Position numbers and translations under genes: made by a program. A model generated the notes under the pieces. It saw only the letters and a program-made list of their open reading frames with translations. It was not told the origin of the DNA and did not search any database. This document shows positions 17,926-29,121 of a DNA stretch of 64,000 bases, in pieces; position 1 is the stretch's first letter, and each line of letters opens with the position of its first letter. This DNA comes from Actinomycetes bacterium (lineage in GTDB: Bacteria > Actinomycetota > Acidimicrobiia > Acidimicrobiales > RAAP-2): the NCBI GenBank assembly GCA_021786095.1, contig JAJYNX010000018.1:25960-89959 (forward strand). Direction: 5' to 3'.

Positions 17926-18204
17926 GTGAACAAGGCCGAGTTGGTAGAAGCAATTGTTGCTGAGAGTGGCGCGACCAAGAACACGGTGGCTGAGGTCCTC
18001 AAGGCGTTCGAGGACGTCGTCGTCTCGAACGTGACGCGCGGCGAGAAGGTCGTCCTGTCGGGTTTCCTCTCGTTCGAGCGCGTCGAGCGCAAGGCGCGCA
18101 CCGCGCGCAACCCCCAGACGGGCGAGCCGATCGAGGTGAAGGCGTCGCGGGCGCCCAAGGTGTCCATCGGCTCAACCTTCAAGAAGCAGGTCAAGGGCCT
18201 CTAA
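17926..18204 (+). CDS. hup: DNA-binding protein HU
   Basis: A 92-aa HU: dimerising helices at the N-terminus (NKAELVEAIVAESG), the GFLSFE turn, then the DNA-embracing arm with RKARTARNPQTGE and the final helix. It bends and compacts DNA. The start is GTG with AAGGAG seven bases upstream. It lacks the long Lys/Ala tail found in mycobacterial HupB. It is a single-gene unit with its own leader hairpin and a strong terminator. Confidence 0.96.
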   Translation: MNKAELVEAIVAESGATKNTVAEVLKAFEDVVVSNVTRGEKVVLSGFLSFERVERKARTARNPQTGEPIEVKASRAPKVSIGSTFKKQVKGL

Positions 18205-18210
18205 CCCCCG

Positions 18211-18251
18211 ACACAAAAGCCCCCCGGACGAGGTCCGGGGGGCTTTTGTGT
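18211..18251. terminator. Bidirectional intrinsic terminator between hup and rpmA
   Basis: A perfect 19-bp inverted repeat (18211-18229 and 18233-18251) encloses a 3-base loop. The stem core is CCCCCCGGAC with AAAA on one side and TTTT on the other, so each strand reads a GC stem followed by a U-tract. It serves hup on plus and rplU-rpmA on minus. Confidence 0.93.
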
Positions 18252-18271
18252 GCCCGAAACGGGCGACGTGG

Positions 18272-18523
18272 TCAGTCGGTCAGCACGTCGACCAGTTTGC
18301 GTCCGGCCCGGAAGCCGAACTTCACGGTGCCCGCGCTCAGCGCGAAGAGCGTGTCGTCCTTGCCGATCCCCACGTTGCGCCCGGGGTGGAAACGCGTGCC
18401 GCGCTGGCGCACGATGATGCTGCCGGACTGCACGAGCGTACCGTCGAAGGTCTTGACGCCCAGTCGCTGCGCGTTCGAGTCACGGCCGTTGCGGGTGGAA
18501 CCGCCACCTTTGGTCTTGGACAC
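18272..18523 (-). CDS. rpmA: Large-subunit ribosomal protein L27 (bL27)
   Basis: An 83-aa bL27, whose N-terminus reaches the peptidyl-transferase centre. [12 protein letters not shown] and [15 protein letters not shown] are diagnostic. The start is GTG, nine bases after rplU. The N-terminus is MSKTKGGG with no cleavable extension as seen in Firmicutes. Confidence 0.96.
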   Translation of the reverse strand: MSKTKGGGSTRNGRDSNAQRLGVKTFDGTLVQSGSIIVRQRGTRFHPGRNVGIGKDDTLFALSAGTVKFGFRAGRKLVDVLTD

Positions 18524-18532
18524 GAGTCCTCC

Positions 18533-18844
18533 TTAGTCCTGCGCCGAGATCTTCGTGATCTCGACGGTCGAATACTTCTGGCGGTGGCCCCAGCGACGCC
18601 GCTGGTTCGCCTTGGGCTTGTAGGTGAGGCCCCGGATCTTGGGCCCCTTCTCCTCGCCCACGATCGTGGCGGTCACGGTCGCCCCCCTCAGCGCGGGACC
18701 GGCGACCACCTGGTCGCCGTCCACGAGGAGAACCGGCTGGAACTGGACGGCGGTGCCCACCTCTTCGGAGCGTCGATCGACGCGGACAACTTGGCCCTCG
18801 CTCACGCGCTCTTGTGATGTGCCCACTCGGATGACGGCGTACAT
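18533..18844 (-). CDS. rplU: Large-subunit ribosomal protein L21 (bL21)
   Basis: A 103-aa bL21, MYAVIRVG at the N-terminus and the basic KPKANQRRRWGHRQ near the C-terminus that binds 23S rRNA. rplU-rpmA is the universal pair; here it follows the RNase E/G gene by 40 bases, also a common order. Confidence 0.96.
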   Translation of the reverse strand: MYAVIRVGTSQERVSEGQVVRVDRRSEEVGTAVQFQPVLLVDGDQVVAGPALRGATVTATIVGEEKGPKIRGLTYKPKANQRRRWGHRQKYSTVEITKISAQD

Positions 18845-18884
18845 AGGAGTACCATCCTAGCAAACCCCACCACCGGCTCGGACC

Positions 18885-20477
18885 CTACAGACCGGTGGAC
18901 ACCACGAAGCCGCGGCCGTCGCAGACGCTGCAGACCGTGGACACCGACTCCAAGAGCCCCTCGTTCACGCGCTTGCGCGTCATCTCGATCAGGCCCAACT
19001 CGGAGATGTCGAACACCTGGGTGCGCGTCTTGTCGCGCGAGAGCGCCTGGCGCAGCGCGGAGGCCACCGCCTCGCGGTTGGCTTTGGGCTCCATGTCAAT
19101 GAAGTCGATGACGATGATCCCGCCGATGTCGCGCAGGCGCAGTTGGCGCGCGACCTCCTCGGCCGCCTCGAGGTTGTTGCGGAACACCGTCTCCTCGAGG
19201 TTGGTCGTACCTACGTTCTTGCCGGTGTTGACGTCGATCACCGTCAGCGCCTCGGTGCGCTCGATGATCAGCGATCCGCCCGACGGCAGGAACACCTTGC
19301 GGTCCAGGGCGCGGTGGAGCTGCTCGTGCACGAAGTAGCGCTCGAACAGGGGCAGGTCCTCGCTCGCGCGGTCGTAGTACTCGATCCGGTCGGTGAGCTC
19401 CGGGTTCACGGCCATCACGTACTCGCGAACCTTCTCGAACAGGTCCCGGTCGTCGATCAGGACCGCACGGTAGTCGTCGTTCAGCTCCTCGCGCAGGACG
19501 CGCACCGCGAGGTCCAGGTCCCGGTAGATCAGGCGAGGCTGCGCGGAGCGACGAACCTCGGCCTCGATCGCGTCCCACTTCTCGGCGAGTGACGTCACGT
19601 CACGCGCCAAGTCGTCGGCGGAGACCCCCTCGGCGGCCGTGCGGATGATGACGCCGTGTCGTTCGGGCTTCACCTCGTCGATGATCTTGCGCAGACGGCG
19701 CCGCTCGCCGTCGGGCAGGCGCTTGGAGATGCCGATCGTCGTCGAGTTGGGCACTAGGACGGCGAACCGACCAGGCAGGGAGACCTCCTGGGTGAGGCGC
19801 GCCCCCTTGGCGCCAATCGCGTTCTTGGTCACCTGGCACACGATGGTCTGACCCGCGCGGATCATCTCCTCGATGCGCTTGGTCGAGCGCGACGGCCCCT
19901 CCAGGTCGTCGGTGTCGAAGGACACGTCGCCGCGGTACAGCACCGCGTTCTTCGGGATGCCGATGTCGACGAAGGCCAACTCCATCCCCGGCAGCACGTT
20001 CTGGATCCGCCCCACGTAGATGTTGCCGTCGATTTGACTGGTCTCGTCGGCCACTTTGGCGACGGTGTACTCGACCATCGTGCGGCCCTCGAGAGTGGCG
20101 ATGTGGGTGGCGTCCGCGGTGGTGTGCACGCACATGAGATAGCGACCCTGAGCCCGGGTGCGGCGTTCACCGCCGCGACGCTTGCGCGCGCGATCACGCG
20201 GAGCGCCGTCCGCCGCCGCCTCGGGTGCGGACGCCTCGACCGGCGCCTCGGAGGGTCGCGCGCCGACCGCGCGCGGCGCCCCAGAGCGCTGCCCCTGACC
20301 CCGACCCCGACCACCGCGCCGTCGCCGCGGTGCTCCGGGACGCGCGCCACCCGCGGGAGCCACGGGCGTCGAGCTGACGGGCGCCGGGCGGGTGTCGCCT
20401 ATTTGAGGAGCCGGCCGCGTGTCACCAATGCGGGGACCGTTCACGGGCGGGGACTGGTTGGTGGTCTCGTCGTTCAC
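18885..20477 (-). CDS. rng: Ribonuclease E/G
   Basis: About 530 aa. The first ~125 residues are a low-complexity basic extension (repeated GDTRPAP, then RRRRGGRGRGQGQRSG). The catalytic part follows: S1 domain (GNIYVGRIQNVLPGMELAFVD), 5'-sensor region, the DNase I-like site (VIDVNTG and VIDFIDME) and the Zn-link CSVC close to the C-terminus. It cleaves AU-rich single-stranded RNA and matures rRNA. GTG at 20477 was chosen for the AAGGAG eight bases upstream. It lacks a C-terminal scaffold; the N-terminal extension may serve RNA binding. E versus G naming is open. Confidence 0.9.
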   Translation of the reverse strand: MNDETTNQSPPVNGPRIGDTRPAPQIGDTRPAPVSSTPVAPAGGARPGAPRRRRGGRGRGQGQRSGAPRAVGARPSEAPVEASAPEAAADGAPRDRARKRRGGERRTRAQGRYLMCVHTTADATHIATLEGRTMVEYTVAKVADETSQIDGNIYVGRIQNVLPGMELAFVDIGIPKNAVLYRGDVSFDTDDLEGPSRSTKRIEEMIRAGQTIVCQVTKNAIGAKGARLTQEVSLPGRFAVLVPNSTTIGISKRLPDGERRRLRKIIDEVKPERHGVIIRTAAEGVSADDLARDVTSLAEKWDAIEAEVRRSAQPRLIYRDLDLAVRVLREELNDDYRAVLIDDRDLFEKVREYVMAVNPELTDRIEYYDRASEDLPLFERYFVHEQLHRALDRKVFLPSGGSLIIERTEALTVIDVNTGKNVGTTNLEETVFRNNLEAAEEVARQLRLRDIGGIIVIDFIDMEPKANREAVASALRQALSRDKTRTQVFDISELGLIEMTRKRVNEGLLESVSTVCSVCDGRGFVVSTGL

Positions 20478-20759
20478 GACGGGTACTCCTTGCGTTCTTC
20501 GTCGCGCGCGACTCGTCGTGCGCGCCACGGGTGGGGGTCACGGTACGCGCGCTCGTGGCGGCGCCGCTACGGGTAAGAGGGGCGTGGATGTCTGGACCAA
20601 CGACACCCCACACGAGGGTCCACGGAAGAAGCCGTCCCTCGTTGTCTCGTGCCACGGTACGTCCTTGCGGTCCATCGGCTGGTAGTTCGCGTCCACCTCG
20701 CCTGCGTTCATCTCGCGTCTCCACGACGCCCTACCCCACCAGGCTACTCGCGCGCGCAC
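20478..20759. other. 282-base gap between rng and mrdA
   Basis: Both neighbours are on minus, so this is probably the rng leader and promoter. Short frames exist but show no family resemblance or codon bias. RNase E genes are often autoregulated through a long leader; I see no specific structure that proves it here. Confidence 0.4.
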
Positions 20760-22976
20760 CTAGCCCGGCGCTTTGGTCGTGGTCCTCGATCCCGGCGTCG
20801 TCGTCGTGGTCGGGGTGACGGTGGGGGTGGTGGTCGGGGTAACGGTGGGGGTGGTGGTCGCGGTGGTGCGGTGCGGGGTCGTCGTCGTCGTACTCGGCAG
20901 CAGCGAGCGAACCCGAAGGCTCAGGGGCGCCGGCGGGTGGGCGTGGAGGTAGTTGAAGGTCTCGGCCACCACCGGCGCGGCGGCCGCGGCGCCGTAGCCA
21001 CCCTGCGCCAAGACACACACCACGACGTAGCGCGGCTTGTAGGTGGGGCCGAACGCGACGAACCAGGAGTTGGGGTCCAGCCCGGGGGCGTTGCTCGCCG
21101 TACCCGTCTTTCCCGCCAGCGGGTAGCTCGCCAGCGAGAAGTTGATGATGCCGTGGAACGTCCCGTACGCCGTTCCCGCCGGGTTCTCGACGACACCGGT
21201 CAGCCCCTGGAGGATCGGGTCGCGCACCGCCGGGGGGAGGCTGACGTGACCGAGGACTCGCGGCTGGTAGCGCTCGACGACCCGACCGTGGGGGCTGACG
21301 ATCGCCGCCGCCACCTCGGGCGCGTAGCGCGTGCCGCCGTTGGCGAAGGTGGCGTAGGCCTGCGCCATCTCGATCGGGGTCAGCGCCGTGGTCCCCTGAC
21401 CGAAGGCCATCTCCAGGTTGTCACCGGTGTACCACGCCACCGTCGGGAACGCCTTCGGAGCAAGCTTGTGCAGTTCGCGGCGCACCGCCGGCGAGTCCAC
21501 CCGGCCCTGCACCTCGTTGGGCAGGTCGATCCCGGTGTACTGGCCGAGTCCGTACTGGGCGGCCACGTTCTGGATCGGCGTCAACCCGTACTTCGCGCGC
21601 TGGGACCAGAAGAGGTACCCCAGGTTGTAGAAGTAGTAGTCCGACGACACCGTCAGCGCCATCGGCAGCGAGATCCAGCCAGCGCCGAGCGACAGGTCGT
21701 CGTGGAACACGCAGCCGTGCCCCCCCTGCAGACAGCCCGGCACGATGTAGGTCCCCGTGTCGTCCACCAGCTTGTTGGCGGGGAAGATCCCGGTCTGCAG
21801 CGCCGCGGTCGCCGTCGCCAGCTTGAAGGTGCTGCCGGGCGTGTAGAGGCCCTGAATCGCGTAGTTGTTGAACGCCCCCTCGTTGAGCAACTGGTGGAAG
21901 GTGGAGTAGGACAGACCGTGGGTGAACGAGTTCAGGTTGTACGACGGATAGCTGGCCATCGCGAGCACGTGACCATTGGTGACGTCCATCACCACCGCTG
22001 CGGCGTTGGGGACCTTGGGCGGCACCGGGTTGTAGGGACTGTTCGACGCCCGCACCAGCTTCACGTCGGCCACCAGGTACTGCTGGAGCGCCTGCTGGAG
22101 GCCCGCGTCGATGTTGAGCACGACCGAGTTGCCGCTGACCGGAGGCGATGTCGGCACGGTGCCCACGATGTTGCCGAAGGCGTTGACCTCCAGGGTCTGG
22201 GTTCCGTCGTGGCCGCGCAGGTACGACTCGTAGTAGGCCTCGATGCCGGCCTTGCCGATCTGGGAGTCGGTCTGGTAGCCCTGATTGGGGTGGGCGGCGA
22301 TCTCCGCTCCGGTGATGGGGCCCACGTAGCCCAGGACTTGGGCGGCCATCGACCCCCCAAAGGGGTACGAGCGCTGCGTGACGTTCAGGGTGGTGACACC
22401 GGGGAACTCACCCGGGTGCAGGCGGATGTACTCGACGACCCGGGGGGGGGCGTTGAGCATGATGGGCGCTGGCTGGTACGGGTTGTACTGGGGGTTGTTG
22501 AGATCCGCCGTGATCTGCTTGACGCTGATGCCGGTCAGCAGCGACAGCGACCCCTCCACCGACGGATCGAGCGTCGCTTGGGCGCGCGAGAGTTGCAGTT
22601 CGGTGGTGGTGACGTTGCTCACGAGGGGCTGCCCGGAGCGATCGAGGATGAGCCCGCGCGGAGCCGGGATGGTGCTCACTCGCAGCGAGTTCGCGTCCAC
22701 GGTGGCCACCGAGGCGTGGTACTCGAGGATCTGGAGCGTGAAGAGGCGCACGACGAGCAGCACCAGCAGGGCGGCGAAGAACCAGCCGATCACCAGCCAC
22801 CGACGCTCGGGTCGCGACGTGATCTCCTCGGGCGACGCCACCAGGTCGCGAATGCCCACGGCGCGCGGCTCGTTGATACTGCGACCGCGGCCGCGCCACG
22901 GGTTGAGTGACACCCACGGGCGCCACAGTCGCGACCACCGCGATCCCGTCGGGCGCTCACGCCACGATCGCCTCAT
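20760..22976 (-). CDS. mrdA: Penicillin-binding protein 2 (elongation transpeptidase)
   Basis: A 738-aa class B PBP. One membrane helix lies at about residues 62-82 (LVIGWFFAALLVLLVVRLF), then the PBP dimer domain, and the transpeptidase domain with Ser in PGSTFKLATA, SSDYYFYNLG and KTGTAS. It cross-links lateral-wall peptidoglycan in the elongasome. A C-terminal tail of about 45 residues is mostly Thr and Pro (TTTPTVTPTTTP repeats). It overlaps mreD by four bases. The partner glycosyltransferase gene rodA is not adjacent. A run of nine C occurs in the coding strand near 22442. Confidence 0.93.
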   Translation of the reverse strand: MRRSWRERPTGSRWSRLWRPWVSLNPWRGRGRSINEPRAVGIRDLVASPEEITSRPERRWLVIGWFFAALLVLLVVRLFTLQILEYHASVATVDANSLRVSTIPAPRGLILDRSGQPLVSNVTTTELQLSRAQATLDPSVEGSLSLLTGISVKQITADLNNPQYNPYQPAPIMLNAPPRVVEYIRLHPGEFPGVTTLNVTQRSYPFGGSMAAQVLGYVGPITGAEIAAHPNQGYQTDSQIGKAGIEAYYESYLRGHDGTQTLEVNAFGNIVGTVPTSPPVSGNSVVLNIDAGLQQALQQYLVADVKLVRASNSPYNPVPPKVPNAAAVVMDVTNGHVLAMASYPSYNLNSFTHGLSYSTFHQLLNEGAFNNYAIQGLYTPGSTFKLATATAALQTGIFPANKLVDDTGTYIVPGCLQGGHGCVFHDDLSLGAGWISLPMALTVSSDYYFYNLGYLFWSQRAKYGLTPIQNVAAQYGLGQYTGIDLPNEVQGRVDSPAVRRELHKLAPKAFPTVAWYTGDNLEMAFGQGTTALTPIEMAQAYATFANGGTRYAPEVAAAIVSPHGRVVERYQPRVLGHVSLPPAVRDPILQGLTGVVENPAGTAYGTFHGIINFSLASYPLAGKTGTASNAPGLDPNSWFVAFGPTYKPRYVVVCVLAQGGYGAAAAAPVVAETFNYLHAHPPAPLSLRVRSLLPSTTTTTPHRTTATTTPTVTPTTTPTVTPTTTTTPGSRTTTKAPG

Positions 22977-23482
22977 CGACGAGTCCCGCCCAGTCGACCC
23001 ACCGCTCGGGCGAGCCGGGTGACCGGACGAGCAACCACCGCGAAAGCCAGCGCGTTCACCACCATGACCGTTAGAACGCTACCGCGCCACAGGCCGAAAT
23101 TCAGGGCAACCGCGCCGAGGGCCACGTACAGCACGGGTGCGACGAGTCCAGCGACACCCGCAAGGACGGGCGTCACCCACCACGCCGCCGAGTCCAGGTC
23201 GCCGACCCCCTCACGTCCCAGCCGCGACGCGCCGTAGGCCAACGCCACGCCCACCACCGCGGTCAGCCCGAAGGGGGTCGTGGCGTGGGTGTCGAAGAAG
23301 ACGCCCGCCACGATCGCGCTCCAGATCCCCAACGTCGTGTAGCCAGCCAGCCCCATGGCCAGCGGCCACAGCCACACCGCCATCACCACGACACCGTCGA
23401 CTCGCCACGTCGAGAAGACCGCCAACTGCAGACCCTCCACGAACAGCGTCACCAGAGTGACGACCAGCAGCGCTCGACTCAC
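22973..23482 (-). CDS. mreD: Rod-shape determining protein MreD
   Basis: About 169 aa with five or so hydrophobic helices and the fingerprint FFDTHATTPFGLTAVVG. It is an integral membrane elongasome component. GTG at 23482 overlaps the mreC stop (GTGA); an in-frame GTG 15 bases further up is also possible. Identity rests on hydropathy and the mreB-mreC-mreD-mrdA order. Confidence 0.85.
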   Translation of the reverse strand: MSRALLVVTLVTLFVEGLQLAVFSTWRVDGVVVMAVWLWPLAMGLAGYTTLGIWSAIVAGVFFDTHATTPFGLTAVVGVALAYGASRLGREGVGDLDSAAWWVTPVLAGVAGLVAPVLYVALGAVALNFGLWRGSVLTVMVVNALAFAVVARPVTRLARAVGRLGGTRR

Positions 23483-24297
23483 GTCGAGGGCTCCCACTGC
23501 ACCACGTCCACGTAGGACAGGTGCGCGAGGTCGGCCGCCGGCTCCAGCGTCAGCGAGTACGTGCTCGCCCCGGGGGTCAGGGTGACCTGGCGCACCCGCG
23601 CCACGGGGATCCCCGGCGGGAACAGCCCCCCGCTGAGCCCATCGGTCACCAACATGGTCCCCGGCTTCAGGGTCGTCGTCAGCACGACCGACGACGCCCC
23701 CAGACCGTTGTTCACGCCGCGCCCGTTGACCACCAGCGACGTCGAGCCGCTCCCCCAGGTCACGCCCTCCAGCGAGCGCACGTCGGTGATGAGCCGCACG
23801 GTGGCGCCGTAGGGAGTCGTCGCGATCACGCTGCCCACCAGCCCGCCGTTGGCCACGACCGGCATTCCCGCCAAGACTCCGTTGTCGCGACCCTTGGAGA
23901 TGTCCACGGTCGCGGCGAAACTCGTCGGCGAGATCGCCGTCACCTGCGCGCTCACCACCGGCAGGGTGGACACGAAGGGCACGTGCAACTGGGTCGTGAC
24001 CTGCTGCAGCTCCCGGTACAGGGCCCAGTGCTCGTTGAGGGCGAGTTGGGCGCGTCCGAGTTCGTAGCGCAACTTCTGGTTCTGCGCCAGCACGTCGCTG
24101 TAGTTGATCGTGCCGGCGAAGATGTGCCCGATCGGGCGCGCGACCTGGTCAACCGTCCAGGCGAAGGGCGCCACGACCAGGTTGGCGGCACTGCGCAAGC
24201 CCGACATCACCCCCACCGTGAAGTAGAGGATCGTGAGCAGCAGGGCGGCCGCCACTCCCATGGTCCAGGCGCGACGCCTCGTTCGGTCGCTGGCCAC
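23479..24297 (-). CDS. mreC: Rod-shape determining protein MreC
   Basis: A 272-aa bitopic protein: a short basic N-terminus, a membrane helix at about 12-32, a coiled coil at about 62-95 (NQKLRYELGRAQLALNEHW) and two beta domains with GLVGSV and DGLSGG(L)FPPGIPV. It links MreB filaments to PBP2 outside. GTG start, three bases after mreB. Confidence 0.93.
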   Translation of the reverse strand: MASDRTRRRAWTMGVAAALLLTILYFTVGVMSGLRSAANLVVAPFAWTVDQVARPIGHIFAGTINYSDVLAQNQKLRYELGRAQLALNEHWALYRELQQVTTQLHVPFVSTLPVVSAQVTAISPTSFAATVDISKGRDNGVLAGMPVVANGGLVGSVIATTPYGATVRLITDVRSLEGVTWGSGSTSLVVNGRGVNNGLGASSVVLTTTLKPGTMLVTDGLSGGLFPPGIPVARVRQVTLTPGASTYSLTLEPAADLAHLSYVDVVQWEPST

Positions 24298-24300
24298 GAC

Positions 24301-25332
<1,032 letters not shown>

Positions 25333-25419
25333 AGGAACCCTCTAGCGAGGGAGTCCACGTACCCCCTCCTCTGTCCACCAGGCTAGGGCAAGATGACCCC
25401 GCACCACCACTGAGCCGCG

Positions 25420-25830
25420 TCACGCCAGTTCTGGGAAGAAGATTCCGATCTCCCGACGAGCGGCGTCGGGCGAATCCGAGCCGTGAATCAGGTTCTCCGC
25501 CATCACCACCGCCAGGTCCCCCCGAATCGTCCCCGGGCTGGCGTCAACCGGATTCGTCGCTCCCATCAGCTGGCGCACGAGTCGCCACGTGTCGTCGGGT
25601 CCCTCGACGACCGCGACCACGACCGGCGACCGTGTGATGAACGCCACCAGCGCCTCGAAGTACTCGCGGCCCACGTGCTCGGCGTAGTGACGGCGAGCGA
25701 TGTCGGGGTCCAGGTGTCGCAACTGGGCCGCGACGAGGCGCAGACCCTTGCGCTCGAGTCGACCGAGAATCTCACCGACGAGTCCTCGCTCGACCGCGTC
25801 GGGCTTGACGATCACCAGGGTTCTGTTCAC
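25420..25830 (-). CDS. ndk: Nucleoside diphosphate kinase
   Basis: A 136-aa NDK that balances nucleoside triphosphates by phosphohistidine transfer. VKPDAVERGLVGEI is the N-terminal signature, and the catalytic His is in NLIHGSDS. GTG start, 11 bases after folC. Confidence 0.96.
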   Translation of the reverse strand: MNRTLVIVKPDAVERGLVGEILGRLERKGLRLVAAQLRHLDPDIARRHYAEHVGREYFEALVAFITRSPVVVAVVEGPDDTWRLVRQLMGATNPVDASPGTIRGDLAVVMAENLIHGSDSPDAARREIGIFFPELA

Positions 25831-25841
25831 GACGAAGAAAT

Positions 25842-27179
25842 CTAACAGCCACCGCGAACGTGACGAGACGTGATCCCCAGCAACTCGCCACGGACCTCGC
25901 CGACGAGGTAGAGGCTGCCCGTCACCACGATGAGGTCGTCGTCACCCGAGCGCTCGCGCGCGTGAGCGAGCGCGGCGCTCGCCGAAGGGTGCTCGTAGGC
26001 CACCGCACCCGCTCGCGTCAGCGCCGCCACGACCAGGGACACCGGCACCGCGCGCGGCGACGCGGGCGCACAGCAGTGGAACTCGCTGATGCCCATCGTC
26101 ACGAGCGGTGCGACCATCTCGTCGACGTCACGCCCGCTGAGCATCCCCACCACGCAACGTCGCACACCGGCGACGTCGAACGCTCCCTCGAGCGAGGACG
26201 CGAGCGCGCGCAGCCCCGCGGGATTGTGCGCGCCGTCGACGACGATCATGGGGTGGCGTGCCACCACCTCGAGGCGGCCCGGCATCCGAGCGGATCCAAG
26301 CGCGTCTCGCACCACGCGCTCGCCCAGTGCACGACCGAGGAAGGCCTCCGACGCGGCGATGGCGGTGGCGGCGTTCGCCCCCTGATGGATCCCGTGCAGC
26401 GTCACCAGGACATCCTCGTAGGACGCGTCCGGCGTACGCACACTGATCGCGCGTCCGCCGACCGCGAGGTCGTTGTGCACGAGGTCGAACTCCTGCCCGC
26501 GCCGTCGCAACTCGGTGCCCAGGGCCTCGCTGCGCGCGGTGGCCACCTCCACCACCACCGCGTCGGTCGTGCCGACGACCGCGATCGCGTCGGGGCGGAA
26601 GATGCCCACCTTGTCCGTGGCGATCGCGCGAACCGTGGTTCCCAGGACCGACGTGTGATCCAGGTCCACGTTGGTCAACACGGCGACCGAGCCGTCGATG
26701 ACGTTGGTCGAGTCCCAGGTCCCACCCATGCCGACCTCGACGACGGCGACGTCGACGCCCTCGTCGGAGAAGTGCAACAGGCCGGCCACGGTCAGCAACT
26801 CGAAACGAGTGAGGCGTGGCGCTCCGCTGGACTCGGCGTCAGCCAGGCGGCTCAGGAGCGCCACGAACGTCTCGTCGTCGATCGGCTCCCCGTTCACCGC
26901 GATTCGCTCGTTCACCGCGTGCAGGTCCGGACTCGTGAAGGTCCCCACGCGCAGCCCCGTCGCCAGGAGTAGCGCGCTCACCAGAGTCGTCGTGGTGCCC
27001 TTGCCGTTCGTGCCGGTGACGTGAACACTCGGGTAGTCGTGATGGGGGTCCGCGAGCGCGGCGAGCATGTCACGGATCGGCTGCAGCGAGGGAACCGGCT
27101 GATGGTTGGGCGCCACCCGCTCGAAGTCAACGTGACTCTCCAGCCAGACCAGAGCAGCGTCGTAGGAGTCGAAGCGCAC
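25842..27179 (-). CDS. folC: Folylpolyglutamate synthase / dihydrofolate synthase
   Basis: A 445-aa Mur-ligase-fold enzyme that adds glutamate to folates. ATP loop VTGTNGKGTTTTL, TSPDLHAVNERI, the VVEVGMGGTWDSTNV Mg-binding stretch and VVDGAHNPAGL are all present. GTG start, three bases after clpX. In many actinobacteria valS sits between clpX and folC; it is absent here. Confidence 0.94.
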   Translation of the reverse strand: MRFDSYDAALVWLESHVDFERVAPNHQPVPSLQPIRDMLAALADPHHDYPSVHVTGTNGKGTTTTLVSALLLATGLRVGTFTSPDLHAVNERIAVNGEPIDDETFVALLSRLADAESSGAPRLTRFELLTVAGLLHFSDEGVDVAVVEVGMGGTWDSTNVIDGSVAVLTNVDLDHTSVLGTTVRAIATDKVGIFRPDAIAVVGTTDAVVVEVATARSEALGTELRRRGQEFDLVHNDLAVGGRAISVRTPDASYEDVLVTLHGIHQGANAATAIAASEAFLGRALGERVVRDALGSARMPGRLEVVARHPMIVVDGAHNPAGLRALASSLEGAFDVAGVRRCVVGMLSGRDVDEMVAPLVTMGISEFHCCAPASPRAVPVSLVVAALTRAGAVAYEHPSASAALAHARERSGDDDLIVVTGSLYLVGEVRGELLGITSRHVRGGC

Positions 27180-27182
27180 CGC

Positions 27183-28436
<1,254 letters not shown>

Positions 28437-28503
28437 AACTACCCCTCTGACGTGACCGGTGACCTGACCCATCCTAGGGTCTCGCGCCTCCGCGGCGGGG
28501 TTT

Positions 28504-29112
28504 CTACGCTCGCCGCGAGATCACCTCGTCGATCAGGCCGTACTCGACGGCCTCGTCGGCCTCGAGGATGAAGTCCCGATCGGTGTCCTTGGCGATACGC
28601 TCCTCGCTCTGACCGGTGTCGTGCGCCAGCATCTGATTGAGCATGTCCTTCATTCGCAGGATCTCGCGGGCCTGAATCTCGATGTCGGAGGCCTGCCCGC
28701 CTACGCCGCCCCACGGCTGGTGCATCAGGACCCGGGTGTGCGGGAGCGCGTAGCGCTTGCCCTTGGCCCCCGCTCCGAGCAGCACGGCCGCGGCCGACGC
28801 GGCCTGACCGAAGCAGAAGGTGGACACGTCGGGCTTGATGTACTTCATCGTGTCGTAGATCGCGAGCAGGCCGGTGATGTCGCCACCGGGCGAGTTGATG
28901 TAGAGGTTGATGTCCTTGTCGGGGTCCTCGGACTCCAGAAAGAGCATCTGCGCGCAGACCAGATTCGCCACGGTGTCATCGATGGGGGTGCCGAGGAAGA
29001 TGATGCGCTCGCGCAGCAACCGACTGTACAGGTCATAGGCCCGCTCACCCCGGTTCGAGGACTCGACGACGGTCGGGACGAGGTAGTTCTGCGGGCGGAG
29101 GGTGTCGTTCAC
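28504..29112 (-). CDS. clpP: ATP-dependent Clp protease proteolytic subunit
   Basis: A 202-aa serine protease subunit. The nucleophile is in [12 protein letters not shown] and the catalytic His in [12 protein letters not shown]; the Asp lies further on. It forms the double-heptamer chamber used by ClpX and ClpC. GTG start nine bases after tig. Many actinobacteria have a clpP1-clpP2 pair here; only one gene is present. Confidence 0.96.
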   Translation of the reverse strand: MNDTLRPQNYLVPTVVESSNRGERAYDLYSRLLRERIIFLGTPIDDTVANLVCAQMLFLESEDPDKDINLYINSPGGDITGLLAIYDTMKYIKPDVSTFCFGQAASAAAVLLGAGAKGKRYALPHTRVLMHQPWGGVGGQASDIEIQAREILRMKDMLNQMLAHDTGQSEERIAKDTDRDFILEADEAVEYGLIDEVISRRA

Positions 29113-29121
29113 GCTCCTACC

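Noticed and set aside
20649-22910. A 753-codon open frame antisense to mrdA
   Set aside because: It is the mirror of a strongly supported PBP2 gene, rich in Arg/Gly/His/Val, with no domain or ribosome site. Long antisense frames are expected at this GC content.
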